This document shows positions 36,387 to 45,697 of a stretch of 64,000 nt of DNA, one piece after another. Numbering within the stretch: position 1 is the stretch's first letter; each line of letters begins with the position of its first letter. The stretch is from Rhodococcus sp. 06-235-1A. Its GTDB lineage: Bacteria > Actinomycetota > Actinomycetes > Mycobacteriales > Mycobacteriaceae. The translations under genes were made by a program, and so were the position numbers. Under the pieces are notes generated by a model. That model did not search any database and was not told where the DNA came from. It worked only from the letters and a program-made list of their open reading frames with translations. The stretch spans positions 327,014-391,013 of the forward strand of contig NZ_NOYI01000008.1 in assembly GCF_002258785.1 (NCBI RefSeq). Reading direction: 5' to 3'.

Positions 36387-37366
36387 GCGTAGTACCTCAT
36401 GAACAGCTCCTCGAGAGTCGGAGCGGAGCTGACCAAGCTCTGCACTCCCGCATCGGCCAGGATGTGCATCACCGCAGCGAGGGCCTCGTTCTCCACCGTG
36501 CAGGTGACGGTAGTTCTGCCAGGAGTGGAGCCTGCGGAACGACCCGATGAGCCGCCAGGAGTGGAGCCTGCGGAACGACCCGATGAGCCGCCAGGAGTGG
36601 AGCCTGCGGAGCGACCCGATGAATCCACATCGACCGCGGTGACCCCGTCGACGGTTGCGAGATCGCCCGGCACTCGATCGACGGTGGCGGTCACCGTAGT
36701 GCGGGTGAGGTGCCGCATCGACGCCAGCGTGCCGGTGTCCACTGTTCGACCGTCCTTGACGATGGTCACCGAGCTGCACAGCGCATCCACCTCGGACAGG
36801 ATGTGTGACGACAGCAGCACCGTGGTTCCGCGTCGGGCAGCATCTTTCACGCAGTCGGCGAAGTGCTGTTCCATCAGTGGGTCGAGGCCCGATGTGGGTT
36901 CGTCGAGGATGAGCAACTCCACGTTCGACGCCAGAGCCGAGATCAGCGCCACCTTCTGGCGATTGCCCTTGGAGTACGTGCGGGCGCGCTTGCCGGGGTC
37001 GAGGGAGAACCGCTCGATCAGTTCGGCGCGGCGGGCGGTGTCGATGCCGCCACGCATCCGTCCGAGCAGATCGATCACTTCCCCGCCGGTCAGCGACGGC
37101 CACAGCGTCACATCGCCTGGGACGTACGCCAGGCGTCGATGCAGTGCCACGGTGTCGGTCCAGGGGTCACTGCCCAGTAGCCGGACGTCGCCCGATGTTG
37201 CGCGGACCAGACCGAGCAGGACACGGATCGTCGTGGACTTTCCTGCACCGTTGGGGCCGAGGAAGCCGTGCACCTCGCCGGTTTCGGCACGCAGGTTCAG
37301 TCCGTCGAGCGCCCGGACCGAACCGAATGTCTTCACCAGCCCGGCCACGGAGATTGCATCGGTCAT
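36383..37366 (-). CDS. ABC exporter ATP-binding protein with 12-residue tandem repeats
   Basis: This 327-residue ATPase has Walker A GPNGAGKS (residues 37-44), a diverged signature YSKGNRQKV (131-139) and Walker [14 protein letters not shown] (151-163). The C-terminal domain contains three tandem copies of [12 protein letters not shown] (249-284) between two beta-rich segments, encoded by 36-base DNA repeats. These look like a recent expansion of a flexible linker. The gene overlaps both neighbours by four bases. TetR control of drug or metabolite export is likely. Confidence 0.88.
   Translation of the reverse strand: MTDAISVAGLVKTFGSVRALDGLNLRAETGEVHGFLGPNGAGKSTTIRVLLGLVRATSGDVRLLGSDPWTDTVALHRRLAYVPGDVTLWPSLTGGEVIDLLGRMRGGIDTARRAELIERFSLDPGKRARTYSKGNRQKVALISALASNVELLILDEPTSGLDPLMEQHFADCVKDAARRGTTVLLSSHILSEVDALCSSVTIVKDGRTVDTGTLASMRHLTRTTVTATVDRVPGDLATVDGVTAVDVDSSGRSAGSTPGGSSGRSAGSTPGGSSGRSAGSTPGRTTVTCTVENEALAAVMHILADAGVQSLVSSAPTLEELFMRYYA
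36518..36625. repeat. Three tandem 36-bp repeats inside the ABC ATPase gene
   Basis: Copies lie at 36518-36553, 36554-36589 and 36590-36625. The first two are identical, and the third differs at one internal base and in its last bases. The unit is a multiple of three, so copy-number change keeps the reading frame. It encodes a Ser/Gly/Arg/Thr/Pro linker. Confidence 0.9.
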
Positions 37367-37977
37367 TTCTTCGCCTCCAGATAGGTGTCCAAAGCCTGCG
37401 AGTCGGTGAGCAATCCATCGGTGTAGAGCTCGAGTGCAGGGAGCATGACCTCGTCGCCGAGAGCGTTCAGGGCCTCGCGGAAATCGACGTCGGGGCCGGC
37501 CATCTGCACGTAGAGCAGCAGTCCGCCGACGTTCTGTCGCGTCAGAAATCGGGCGCGGGCCGCCGGGTCTCGACTGGGCGTGAACCGGCCGTCGCGGACA
37601 CCGTCGTCGATGTACCGGACGGCGTCGTCGACCATGTGCTCGAACAATTCTCGCGCCAGTGCGCCGCCTGCCGAGAAGCTCCGGACGATGTACGCAACCA
37701 GCGGCGCGTATTCGTCGATGCGAGCGAGCTGCTCCATCATCCCGGCCGGGCCCGCCGACGCAGTCTTCGATTCCCGGATCACCCGCAGAACATGCTCGTC
37801 GCAGGCCGTGCGCAACCCCTCCTTGGACCCGAAATGGTGGTTGACGAGCCCGGGTGAGACACCTGCCGCCGTGGCGATCGACCGCAACCCTGCGGTGAAA
37901 CCGTGTGCGCCGAACACGTCGATCGCGGTATCCCGGATTCGCGCCCTGGTCGTGAGATCCTCGGTTGCTGTACGCAT
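37363..37977 (-). CDS. TetR family transcriptional regulator of ABC exporter operon
   Basis: This 204-residue TetR regulator has the helix-turn-helix [26 protein letters not shown] within residues 31-56, and a C-terminal ligand domain typical of drug-efflux repressors. It is the first gene of an operon with the ATPase and permease (four-base overlap with the ATPase), so it probably represses its own operon. The ATG at 37977 is chosen over one 36 bases upstream because it starts just before the conserved domain. The M13 peptidase gene diverges 54 bases away. Confidence 0.88.
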   Translation of the reverse strand: MRTATEDLTTRARIRDTAIDVFGAHGFTAGLRSIATAAGVSPGLVNHHFGSKEGLRTACDEHVLRVIRESKTASAGPAGMMEQLARIDEYAPLVAYIVRSFSAGGALARELFEHMVDDAVRYIDDGVRDGRFTPSRDPAARARFLTRQNVGGLLLYVQMAGPDVDFREALNALGDEVMLPALELYTDGLLTDSQALDTYLEAKK

Positions 37978-38031
37978 GTACAAGACCCTAAACACCCGTT
38001 CAATGAGGCGCAAGAGTGTAAAGATGGACGC

Positions 38032-39990
38032 ATGACTTCAGTAGTGAACTCGGGCATCGATCTCAGCTACCAGGACGAGAACACACGGGCGCAGGACGAC
38101 CTCTTCGTGCATGTCAACGGCAAATGGCTCGAGAATTACGACATCCCGGCAGACCGCGCAGTCGACGGAGCCTTCCGGACGTTGTACGACCGCGCCGAGG
38201 TGGACGTCCAGACCATCATCGAGGAGTCCGCCGCCGCGAATCCCCCCGTGGGCAGCGACGCACAGAAGATCGGCGACCTGTTCTCGAGCTTCATGGATGC
38301 CGACCGTGCCGAGCAGCTCGGCGTCACCCCCATCGCCGACGAGCTCACCGCCATCGCCGACGCAGCCGATCCGGTCACGCTCGCAGGCATTCTCGGCTCA
38401 CTGCAACGCACCGGCGTCGGCGGTGGAATCGGCCAGTACGTCGACACCGACGCCAAGCAGTCCGATCGCTACCTCGTGCACTTCAGCCAATCCGGCATCG
38501 GCCTGCCCGACGAGTCGTACTACCGCCAGGACGAGTACGCCGAAATCCGTGCGAGCTACGTCGAACACATCTCGAAGATGTTCGCGCTCAGCGGGATCGA
38601 CTACGACGCGCAGGCGGTGTTCGACCTCGAGCAGAAGATCGCAGCCGGCCACTGGGACGTCGTCGCCAGGCGTGACGCCGAGAAGAGCTACAACCTCGTC
38701 CAGTTCGACACCCTCGTGCAGAACGAACCCGGATTCAATTGGGCTGCATGGATTTCCGGGCTCGGAGCCACCACCGAGCAGTTCGCCGAGATCGTCGTGC
38801 GACAGCCGCCGTTCCTCGGCACGTTCGTCTCGCTGTGGGTCTCCGAGGACATCGAGACATGGAAGGCGTGGCTCGCCTGGCGCGTCGTACATTCGCGCGC
38901 ACCGTTCCTGACGAGCGCGATCGTCGACGAGAACTTCGCGTTCTACGGAGCGACGCTGACCGGAACCGAGGAGAACCGGGAGCGGTGGAAGCGCGGAGTC
39001 TCCGTGGTGCAGGACGTGCTCGGCGAGGCCGTCGGCAAGCTGTACGTCGAACGGCACTTCCCGGCCGACTCCAAGGCGCGGATGCAGGTGCTGGTGGAGA
39101 ACCTCACCGAGGCGTACCGCCGCAACATCTCCGAGCTCGAATGGATGAGCCCGGAGACGCGCGAGAAGGCACTGGACAAGCTGGGCAAGTTCACCCCCAA
39201 GATCGGCTACCCCGATCGCTGGCGCGACTACTCCAGCGTCGAGATCAGCGCAGACGATCTGCTCGGTAACTACCGCCGCGGCTACACCGCGGACTACCAA
39301 CGCGACCTCGACAAGCTCGGCGGTCCGGTCGACCGCGACGAGTGGTTCATGACGCCACAGACCGTCAACGCGTACTACAACCCGGGCATGAACGAAATCG
39401 TCTTTCCCGCAGCGATTCTGCAGCCACCGTTCTTCGACCCCGAGGCCGACGACGCGGCCAACTACGGCGGTATCGGAGCCGTCATCGGCCACGAGATCGG
39501 CCACGGATTCGACGACCAGGGCGCCAAGTACGACGGCGACGGCAACATGGTCGACTGGTGGACCGACAGCGACCGCACCGAATTCGGCAAGCGCACCACG
39601 GCGTTGATCGAGCAGTACAACGAGTTCGAGCCCAAGGCACTGCCCGGCCACAAGGTCAACGGCGAGTTCACCATCGGCGAGAACATCGGCGACCTCGGCG
39701 GGCTCTCCATCGCGGTCGCAGCCTACGAGATCTCGCTCGAAGGCAAGGATGCACCGGTGCTCGACGGCCTGACCGGGCTGCAGCGTGTGTTCTTCGGGTG
39801 GTCGCAGGTGTGGCGCACCAAGGCACGCGATGCCGAGGCGATCCGTCGTCTCGCCGTCGATCCGCACTCGCCGCCGGAGTTCCGCTGCAACGGCGTCGTG
39901 CGCAATCTGGACAGTTTTCACGAAGCCTTCGACGTACAGCCCGGAGATGCGTTGTACTTGGAACCGGGCAATCGCGTCAAGATCTGGTAA
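38032..39990 (+). CDS. M13 family zinc metallopeptidase (neprilysin / PepO / Zmp1 type)
   Basis: This 652-residue endopeptidase has the zinc motif HEIGH at 487-491, the third ligand Glu550 within ENIGD (550-554), and the substrate-binding NAYYNPGMNEIVFPA. The C-terminal RCNGVVRNLDSFHEAF is conserved. It begins with DENTRAQDDLFVHVNGKW and has no signal peptide, as for the mycobacterial Zmp1 type. It cleaves peptides of limited size; the target is unknown. It diverges from the TetR-ABC operon and is followed by a P450 gene 32 bases later. Confidence 0.93.
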   Translation: MTSVVNSGIDLSYQDENTRAQDDLFVHVNGKWLENYDIPADRAVDGAFRTLYDRAEVDVQTIIEESAAANPPVGSDAQKIGDLFSSFMDADRAEQLGVTPIADELTAIADAADPVTLAGILGSLQRTGVGGGIGQYVDTDAKQSDRYLVHFSQSGIGLPDESYYRQDEYAEIRASYVEHISKMFALSGIDYDAQAVFDLEQKIAAGHWDVVARRDAEKSYNLVQFDTLVQNEPGFNWAAWISGLGATTEQFAEIVVRQPPFLGTFVSLWVSEDIETWKAWLAWRVVHSRAPFLTSAIVDENFAFYGATLTGTEENRERWKRGVSVVQDVLGEAVGKLYVERHFPADSKARMQVLVENLTEAYRRNISELEWMSPETREKALDKLGKFTPKIGYPDRWRDYSSVEISADDLLGNYRRGYTADYQRDLDKLGGPVDRDEWFMTPQTVNAYYNPGMNEIVFPAAILQPPFFDPEADDAANYGGIGAVIGHEIGHGFDDQGAKYDGDGNMVDWWTDSDRTEFGKRTTALIEQYNEFEPKALPGHKVNGEFTIGENIGDLGGLSIAVAAYEISLEGKDAPVLDGLTGLQRVFFGWSQVWRTKARDAEAIRRLAVDPHSPPEFRCNGVVRNLDSFHEAFDVQPGDALYLEPGNRVKIW

Positions 39991-40022
39991 CGCACGGGGT
40001 AGGACAAGGGGAGGATGTTCGG

Positions 40023-41333
40023 ATGAGGGAATTCGTACGATGGCTTGCAGCGCACGGGGTCATTCGGTTCGCGGCCAGACGGGCAGCGGCAGCGGGTGAT
40101 CCACAGGCCATGCTCGTGGCCGATCCCGCGACGCGGGCGAATCCGACGCCGGTCTACGAAAAACTGCGCGTCACGGCACCGCTGGTGAAGACCCGCATCT
40201 CGAACATCACCGTGCACCATCGCGTGGCCTTCGACCTGCTCCGTTCCGACGACTTCAGAGTCACTAGGCTCGGCGGCACCTTGCCCGCGCCGCTGCAGTG
40301 GGTCGAACGGCACACCAGATCCGGTGCCCTGCATCCGATTCTGCCGCCGTCTCTTCTCTCGGTCGAACCGCCCGATCACACGCGGTACCGCAAGCTGGTG
40401 TCCTCTGTGTTCACCGCTCGGGCCGTGGCGCAGATGCGCGATCAGGTGCAGGAAACCGCCGACGCGCTACTCGACGAGCTGTCCGACGGTTCTCCGGTTG
40501 TCGACATCGTCGATCGCTACTGCGCGCGCCTGCCGGTCGCGGTGATCGGGCGGATCCTCGGTGTTCCGGTGGAGGACAACCAGCGGGTTCTCGAGTTCGG
40601 TGAGATGGCCGCACCGAGCCTCGACATCGGCTTGTCCTGGGACCAGTTCAAGCAGGTCGAGCGTGGGCTGATCGGGTTCGACGCCTGGCTCTCCCAGCAC
40701 ATCGCCGAGCTGCGCCGCACTCCCGGTGACGATCTGATGAGCCAGCTGATCGCCGCGAAGGACGAGGGCATCGGCCTCAACGACGAAGAGCTCAGGGCCA
40801 CTGCAGGATTGGTGCTGGCAGCAGGATTCGAGACGACCGTCAATCTGCTCGGTAGCGGAATCCGGTTGCTGCTCGATCACCCCGATCAACTCGCCGTGCT
40901 GCAGCAGGATCCGTCGCACTGGCCCACTGCCATCGACGAGATGCTGCGGATGGAATCTCCGGTGCAGCTGACCGCGCGAGCCGCCAAGCACGACGTGGTG
41001 GTGGAGGGCGTGCCGATCAGGGAGGGATCACTGGTGATCCTCGTGCTCGCCGGCGCCAACCGCGACCCGCTGGTGTTCGAGGATCCGAACAGATTCGACG
41101 TCACCCGCGCCAACGCAAGCAAGCACCTGTCGTTCTCGGGCGGCCGCCACTACTGCCTCGGCGCAGCACTGGCCAAGGCCGAATCGGAGGTGGGCCTGAA
41201 AGCGCTGTTCGACAGGTTCCCCCACCTGCGCTCGGCAGGCGAGGGAACCCGGCGCAACACCCGCGTCCTCCACGGATGGGCCACGCTCCCCATCGATCTC
41301 GGTGAACCTGCTACGACAACCGCAGACCGGTAG
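40023..41333 (+). CDS. Cytochrome P450
   Basis: This 436-residue soluble bacterial P450 has the I-helix AGFETT, the K-helix EMLR (ExxR), and the heme loop FSGGRHYCLG with ligand Cys378. The PERF-like region reads ANRDPLVFEDPNRFDV. The substrate is unknown, and no ferredoxin or reductase gene is adjacent. A GGGGAGG site precedes the ATG. The last 23 bases overlap the end of the convergent ugpC gene. It may be cotranscribed with the M13 peptidase gene. Confidence 0.92.
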   Translation: MREFVRWLAAHGVIRFAARRAAAAGDPQAMLVADPATRANPTPVYEKLRVTAPLVKTRISNITVHHRVAFDLLRSDDFRVTRLGGTLPAPLQWVERHTRSGALHPILPPSLLSVEPPDHTRYRKLVSSVFTARAVAQMRDQVQETADALLDELSDGSPVVDIVDRYCARLPVAVIGRILGVPVEDNQRVLEFGEMAAPSLDIGLSWDQFKQVERGLIGFDAWLSQHIAELRRTPGDDLMSQLIAAKDEGIGLNDEELRATAGLVLAAGFETTVNLLGSGIRLLLDHPDQLAVLQQDPSHWPTAIDEMLRMESPVQLTARAAKHDVVVEGVPIREGSLVILVLAGANRDPLVFEDPNRFDVTRANASKHLSFSGGRHYCLGAALAKAESEVGLKALFDRFPHLRSAGEGTRRNTRVLHGWATLPIDLGEPATTTADR

Positions 41334-42390
41334 CGGAGTCGAAGAAGAACAGCTCGTCCAGCTTGGGCACGAGTCGGATGGTTTCGGCCAGTGCGATGGA
41401 CAGCTTGCGGTCGACGCGAACCGAGATACGTCCGGTGGTCGTCGTCCACCCGCCGTCGGTGCTCGGTGCGGATGCGTAGACGAACGACTCCGCACCCAGT
41501 TCCTCGATCAGCTCGACGGTCAGTTGCAGGCCGGTACTGTCGCCCACCAGGTCCCACGATTCCGGGCGAATTCCGACCACGACGCGCTCGCGTGCTGACG
41601 ACGGGACCGGGATGCGTAGTTCGCCGAGTACGGCAGCGCCGTCGTGCACAGGAGCGTCGACGAGATTCATGCCGGGCGACCCGATGAATCCCGCGACGAA
41701 CGTGTTGACAGGATTGTCGTACAGCTCCCGCGGCGCGGCGATCTGCTGCAATTTGCCGTCGAGCAACACTGCGACGCGATCACCCATGGTCATGGCCTCG
41801 ACCTGATCGTGGGTGACATAGACCGTGGTGGTGCCCAGTCGTCGCTGTAGACCGGCGATCTGGGCTCTGGTCGACACCCGTAGCTTGGCGTCGAGGTTGG
41901 ACAGCGGCTCGTCCATGCAGAACACCTTGGGTTGACGCACGATGGCGCGTCCCATGGCCACTCGCTGTCGCTGTCCGCCGGAGAGCTTGCCGGGCTTACG
42001 GTTCAGCAGCGGTTCGAGCTCGAGCATCTTCGCCGCGTCGAGCACCCGTGCTGCGGTGTCCGCCTTGCTCATTCCAGCATTGCGCAGCGCGAAACCCATG
42101 TTGTCGCCGACGGTCATGTTGGGATACAGCGCGTAGTTCTGGAACACCATCGCGACGTCCCTTGCCCGCGGGGCCAACGAGGTGACGTCCACTCCGCCGA
42201 TGTCGATGTGCCCGCTTTCGACGGACTCGAGACCGGCGAGCATCCGCAGACTCGTCGACTTACCGCAGCCCGAAGGCCCGACCAGGACGATGAATTCACC
42301 GTCCGCGATGTCGAGTTCGAGTGTGTCGACTGCGAGTGAATCGGCTCCCGGATACCGGTGCGAGACACCGGCGTAGTGAACGGCGGCCAT
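41311..42390 (-). CDS. ugpC: ABC importer ATP-binding protein UgpC
   Basis: This 359-residue ATPase of the sugar/glycerophosphodiester importer class has Walker A GPSGCGKS (38-45), signature LSGGQRQRVAMGRAI and Walker B VFCMDEPLSNLDAKLR. A C-terminal TOBE domain carries GIRPESWDL. The ATG shares one base with the ugpB stop (TAATG). Gene order ugpA-ugpE-ugpB-ugpC equals that of mycobacteria, where the system takes up glycerophosphocholine-type compounds. ATPases of this class can serve several importers. Confidence 0.88.
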   Translation of the reverse strand: MAAVHYAGVSHRYPGADSLAVDTLELDIADGEFIVLVGPSGCGKSTSLRMLAGLESVESGHIDIGGVDVTSLAPRARDVAMVFQNYALYPNMTVGDNMGFALRNAGMSKADTAARVLDAAKMLELEPLLNRKPGKLSGGQRQRVAMGRAIVRQPKVFCMDEPLSNLDAKLRVSTRAQIAGLQRRLGTTTVYVTHDQVEAMTMGDRVAVLLDGKLQQIAAPRELYDNPVNTFVAGFIGSPGMNLVDAPVHDGAAVLGELRIPVPSSARERVVVGIRPESWDLVGDSTGLQLTVELIEELGAESFVYASAPSTDGGWTTTTGRISVRVDRKLSIALAETIRLVPKLDELFFFDSATGLRLS

Positions 42391-43715
42391 TACTTCGGCA
42401 GCTTCGGGGTGATCTGGCGGTCGATGATCTGCTGCAGCTGATCCGAGATCGAGGCGAATGTCGTTGCCACATCGGCATTCTGCAGAGCGATCTGCTCCAG
42501 TCCGCTACCGATGATCTTGTCGCCACCGGGAACGAACACACGAGCGGCGTCCTGTGAGCGGGTACGCGCCAGCTGATCCACGGCCGTCTTCGCGTTGGGG
42601 TTGGCCTCGAGGAAGGCGATCTCCGACGGGTCCTGCTGCGCCGACTTGCGGACCGGCATGTAGCCGGTGTTCTGCGAGAAGTAGGCAGTGTTGGCACCGT
42701 TGGTGACGAAGTCGATGAACTTGAGTGCATTCACCTTTCGTTCGTCCGAGATCTTCGCCGGGATGGCCAGGCCTGCACCACCGGTGGGGCAACCTGGCGC
42801 ACCGTCCGTGGCCGGCAGGAAGGCCGTGCCGAACTCGAACGCGGCCCCCTTGGTGATGGTCGACAGGTCGCCGGTGGAGGCGATGGTGGACGCGAGTATT
42901 CCCGCGGCGAAGTCGTTGGCGATGTCGTTGGAGACCGCCGCGTACTTCTTGGTGTGGATCATCTCCTGCAGGAACTTGCCTGCCGCAATGGTATTGGGGT
43001 CGTCGAACTTCAGCTCGAACTGATCCGAGTACGATCCGCCGAACGTCCAGATCGGGCCCTCGAACGTCCATCCGAGGTAGTCGACGGCGTTACCCCAGCC
43101 GTGGGCGAGCTTGCCGTTTCCGACGACGGCCTGAATGCGCGGGCCCCACTCGTCGAACTCCTGCCAGGTGGCCGGTCCACGATCGGGCAGACCGGCTGCC
43201 GACCAGACGGCCTTGTTGTAGTAGAACAGCGGCGTCGAACGTGCATACGGCAACGCCCAGTGGCTACCGTTCCAGTTGTAGTCGGCGAGAAGCGAATCCA
43301 CGTAGTCGGACTGATCGACGCCTGCTGCCGAGAAGTGCTTGTCGAGCGGCTCGATCGCACCGGTGAGTGCGTAGTTGAACCACCAGACGTCCGAAAGCAC
43401 GACCACGTCGGGTACATCGTTGCCGGACAGCGCCGCATTGAACTTCTGCGACACCTCCTCGTAGTTCTTGCCACCGTCGATGAGATTGACCGTCAGACCG
43501 GGATTCTCGGCCTGGAAGCGCGAGATCAGTTCCTTCTCGAACTCCTGGGACTTGCCCGGGTGGTTCGACCAGAAGTTGATCGTGTTCGCATCGCCTTCGA
43601 CGCCGCCACCGCCGGACGAGCCCGATCCGGGACCGCTGCATGCGGCCAGAGCTGCGGCGGCCGCAGCCGCACCCGTGAGCGTGAGGAAGCCACGCCGATT
43701 GATGATGTGTGCCAT
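42390..43715 (-). CDS. ugpB: ABC importer substrate-binding lipoprotein UgpB, Tat-type signal
   Basis: This 441-residue solute-binding protein of the carbohydrate family 1 has a signal that combines a twin-arginine motif (RRGFL, residues 7-11) with a lipobox (LAAC, Cys26), predicting a Tat-exported lipoprotein. The mature part begins with NTINFWSNHPGKSQEF and matches glycerol-3-phosphate/glycerophosphodiester-binding proteins. The ATG at 43715 follows an AGGAG site. The substrate is assigned from gene order and family, not proven. Confidence 0.86.
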   Translation of the reverse strand: MAHIINRRGFLTLTGAAAAAAALAACSGPGSGSSGGGGVEGDANTINFWSNHPGKSQEFEKELISRFQAENPGLTVNLIDGGKNYEEVSQKFNAALSGNDVPDVVVLSDVWWFNYALTGAIEPLDKHFSAAGVDQSDYVDSLLADYNWNGSHWALPYARSTPLFYYNKAVWSAAGLPDRGPATWQEFDEWGPRIQAVVGNGKLAHGWGNAVDYLGWTFEGPIWTFGGSYSDQFELKFDDPNTIAAGKFLQEMIHTKKYAAVSNDIANDFAAGILASTIASTGDLSTITKGAAFEFGTAFLPATDGAPGCPTGGAGLAIPAKISDERKVNALKFIDFVTNGANTAYFSQNTGYMPVRKSAQQDPSEIAFLEANPNAKTAVDQLARTRSQDAARVFVPGGDKIIGSGLEQIALQNADVATTFASISDQLQQIIDRQITPKLPK

Positions 43716-43743
43716 GGTGTTCGACTCCTGATAGTGAGGTGAA

Positions 43744-44634
43744 TCAGCCCTTGACCGCACCGGAGGTGAGGCCCTTGATCATGTGGCGCTGCAGGACGAG
43801 GAAGACGAGAAGAATCGGCAGGATGGTCAGCACGGTTGCAGCCATGACCGCTCCCCAGTTGGTGTAGCCCTCGCTGTTCTGCAGCAGTGTCAAGCCGACC
43901 GGGAGCGGCGCGACCGACGAGTCGTCCGACATCAGGAACGGCCAGAGGTATTCGTTCCATTCGGTGACGATCGTGATGATGGCAAAGGCCACCATCGTCG
44001 GACCCGACAGCGGCAGGATCACCCGGAACATCAGCCGCACCGGCCCGGCTCCGTCCATACGAGCGGCTTCGATGATCTCCGGCGGCAACGACAGGAAGTG
44101 ATTGCGCATCAGGAAGGTACCGAAGGCTACGCCGGCCAGCGGAATGATGATGCCCTGGAACGAGTTCCGCCAACCCAACTCGGAGATGAGCGAGTAGTTC
44201 GAGATGACGGTGATCTGATTGGGCACCATCAGCGCGGCGATGATGACGAGAAAGACGATGTTCTTGCCCGGGAACCGCAGGAACACCAGACCGTAGGCGC
44301 TGAGTACCCCGAGGACGAACTTGATGGACGACACGGCCGTGGTGATGATGATGGAGTTGCGTAGGTAGGTGAAGAACGGCACCTCCGTCGTCGCCTCGTC
44401 GTAGTTCTGCGGATGAAAGACGCTGGGCCACCATGTGACCGGCTGAACGTAGATGTCCGGGCGGTCCTTGAACGAGGTGATCAGGATCCAGAACAGTGGC
44501 AGCCCGATCATCAACAGGACAGCAACCATGGCCGCGTAACCGAGGATGTTCGCGCTTCGGCGCGTGCGCTGTGGGTCACGACTGCGCGAAACCTTCTCCG
44601 GCACTGCGGCATCGGGCTTGCTCACCAAGGTCAT
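43744..44634 (-). CDS. ugpE: ABC importer permease UgpE
   Basis: This 296-residue permease has six helices, a hydrophilic N-terminus of about 30 residues, and the EAA loop EIIEAARMDGAGPVRLMFRVILP. It is the second channel subunit of the ugp importer. The ATG at 44634 overlaps the ugpA stop by four bases. A longer upstream reading exists in the same frame but belongs to the ugpA coding region in another frame and is not used. Confidence 0.9.
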   Translation of the reverse strand: MTLVSKPDAAVPEKVSRSRDPQRTRRSANILGYAAMVAVLLMIGLPLFWILITSFKDRPDIYVQPVTWWPSVFHPQNYDEATTEVPFFTYLRNSIIITTAVSSIKFVLGVLSAYGLVFLRFPGKNIVFLVIIAALMVPNQITVISNYSLISELGWRNSFQGIIIPLAGVAFGTFLMRNHFLSLPPEIIEAARMDGAGPVRLMFRVILPLSGPTMVAFAIITIVTEWNEYLWPFLMSDDSSVAPLPVGLTLLQNSEGYTNWGAVMAATVLTILPILLVFLVLQRHMIKGLTSGAVKG

Positions 44635-45563
44635 CGCTGATCGTCCCGATCCATGATTCGTACCTGCACGAGAGTGACGATCAACAACACGAGGAACAGG
44701 ATCGTCGCGACGGTCGCACCGTAGCCGGCCCGGAAGTTGCGGAACGTCTCCTCGTAGACCTGGTAGACCATCGTGGTGGTTCCGGTGGCCAGTGGACCGC
44801 CGCGCGTCATGACATTGATGATGTCGAAGACCTGGAGCGAGTTGAGCAGCACCGTGATCGACAGGAAGAACGTCGTCGGACGAAGCTGCGGTAAAAGCAC
44901 TTTGCGGAACGTGGTCCAGCGGCTCGCCTGATCGATCTCGGCCGCTTCCATCAGTTCCTTTCGCACGCCCTGCAGAGCCGCAAGGTAGATGACGAAGGTG
45001 TAGCCCAGGTTCTTCCACAGGTACGTCACGGTGATCATGACCATCGCCCACTTGGGGTCCTGATAGAAATCCGGGACCGAGCCGAGGCCGAGGCGTCGCA
45101 TCAGGTCCTGCACCAGGCCGAAGTTGGGGTCGAAGACGAACTGGAACGCGATGCCGATCGCTGCGCCGGAGATGACGTACGGGGCGAACACGGCAGAGCG
45201 AACGAAGTTGCGGCCCCTCAGCTTTCGATCGAGCAGCAGCGCGAGCACCAGGCCCAGCACCAGCGACCCGACGACGGCCGCGACCGTGAACACGACGGTG
45301 TTGCCGACGATCTGCCAGGTGTCCTCGCGGGACGCCCATTCGCGGTAGTTGTCGAAGCCGACGAACGTGGACGTGGGCGACGACAGGTTCCAGTCGAAGA
45401 AGGAGAACTGGAAGTTCTCCACCAACGGCCGGTACGTGAACACCGCCAGTAGGGCCAGGTTGGGGCCCACGAGAATCAGGAACAGTGCGTAGTCGGTCCA
45501 CGGCCGCGAGAAGAAACGCTTCTCGCGTGCCGTGGGCAGCACTCGTTCGGTTGTTGCACTCAC
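44631..45563 (-). CDS. ugpA: ABC importer permease UgpA
   Basis: This 310-residue permease has six helices and the EAA loop ELMEAAEIDQASRWTTFRKVLLPQL. It is the first gene of the ugpAEBC operon. The start at 45563 is preceded by only a weak purine stretch. The repeat-C element and the L,D-transpeptidase gene lie upstream on the same strand, and the repeat probably insulates the operon from that gene. Confidence 0.9.
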   Translation of the reverse strand: MSATTERVLPTAREKRFFSRPWTDYALFLILVGPNLALLAVFTYRPLVENFQFSFFDWNLSSPTSTFVGFDNYREWASREDTWQIVGNTVVFTVAAVVGSLVLGLVLALLLDRKLRGRNFVRSAVFAPYVISGAAIGIAFQFVFDPNFGLVQDLMRRLGLGSVPDFYQDPKWAMVMITVTYLWKNLGYTFVIYLAALQGVRKELMEAAEIDQASRWTTFRKVLLPQLRPTTFFLSITVLLNSLQVFDIINVMTRGGPLATGTTTMVYQVYEETFRNFRAGYGATVATILFLVLLIVTLVQVRIMDRDDQR

Positions 45564-45636
45564 CGCGAGGACTGTGCTCAGCCTCGGCTAACGAATGGTG
45601 AACTCAGCCCCAACGCTCACCGTCGCGCAGACCAAC

Positions 45637-45697
45637 CTATGTGAGCAGAACTTCGTAGTGGGCTACGAAGTTCCGAGCACATGCGGCGAAGCCGCTC
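45637..45697 (+). repeat. Palindromic repeat family C, copy 2
   Basis: This 61-base element has a 10-base perfect stem (AACTTCGTAG / CTACGAAGTT, 45649-45658 and 45663-45672) and a second short hairpin GCGGC-GAA-GCCGC. It matches the element at 14417-14477 at about 53 of 61 positions when oriented the same way. It directly follows the L,D-transpeptidase stop and probably terminates that transcript before ugpA. Confidence 0.7.

Noticed and set aside
36518..36625. Three 36-base repeats resembling CRISPR repeat length
   Set aside because: There are no spacers between the copies, the unit is read in frame inside an ABC ATPase, and no cas genes are present.
34803..37103. A 766-codon frame suggesting a much longer exporter permease
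   Set aside because: The first 239 codons lie over the ATPase gene in another frame and encode arginine-rich nonsense. The real ATG at 36386 overlaps the ATPase stop.
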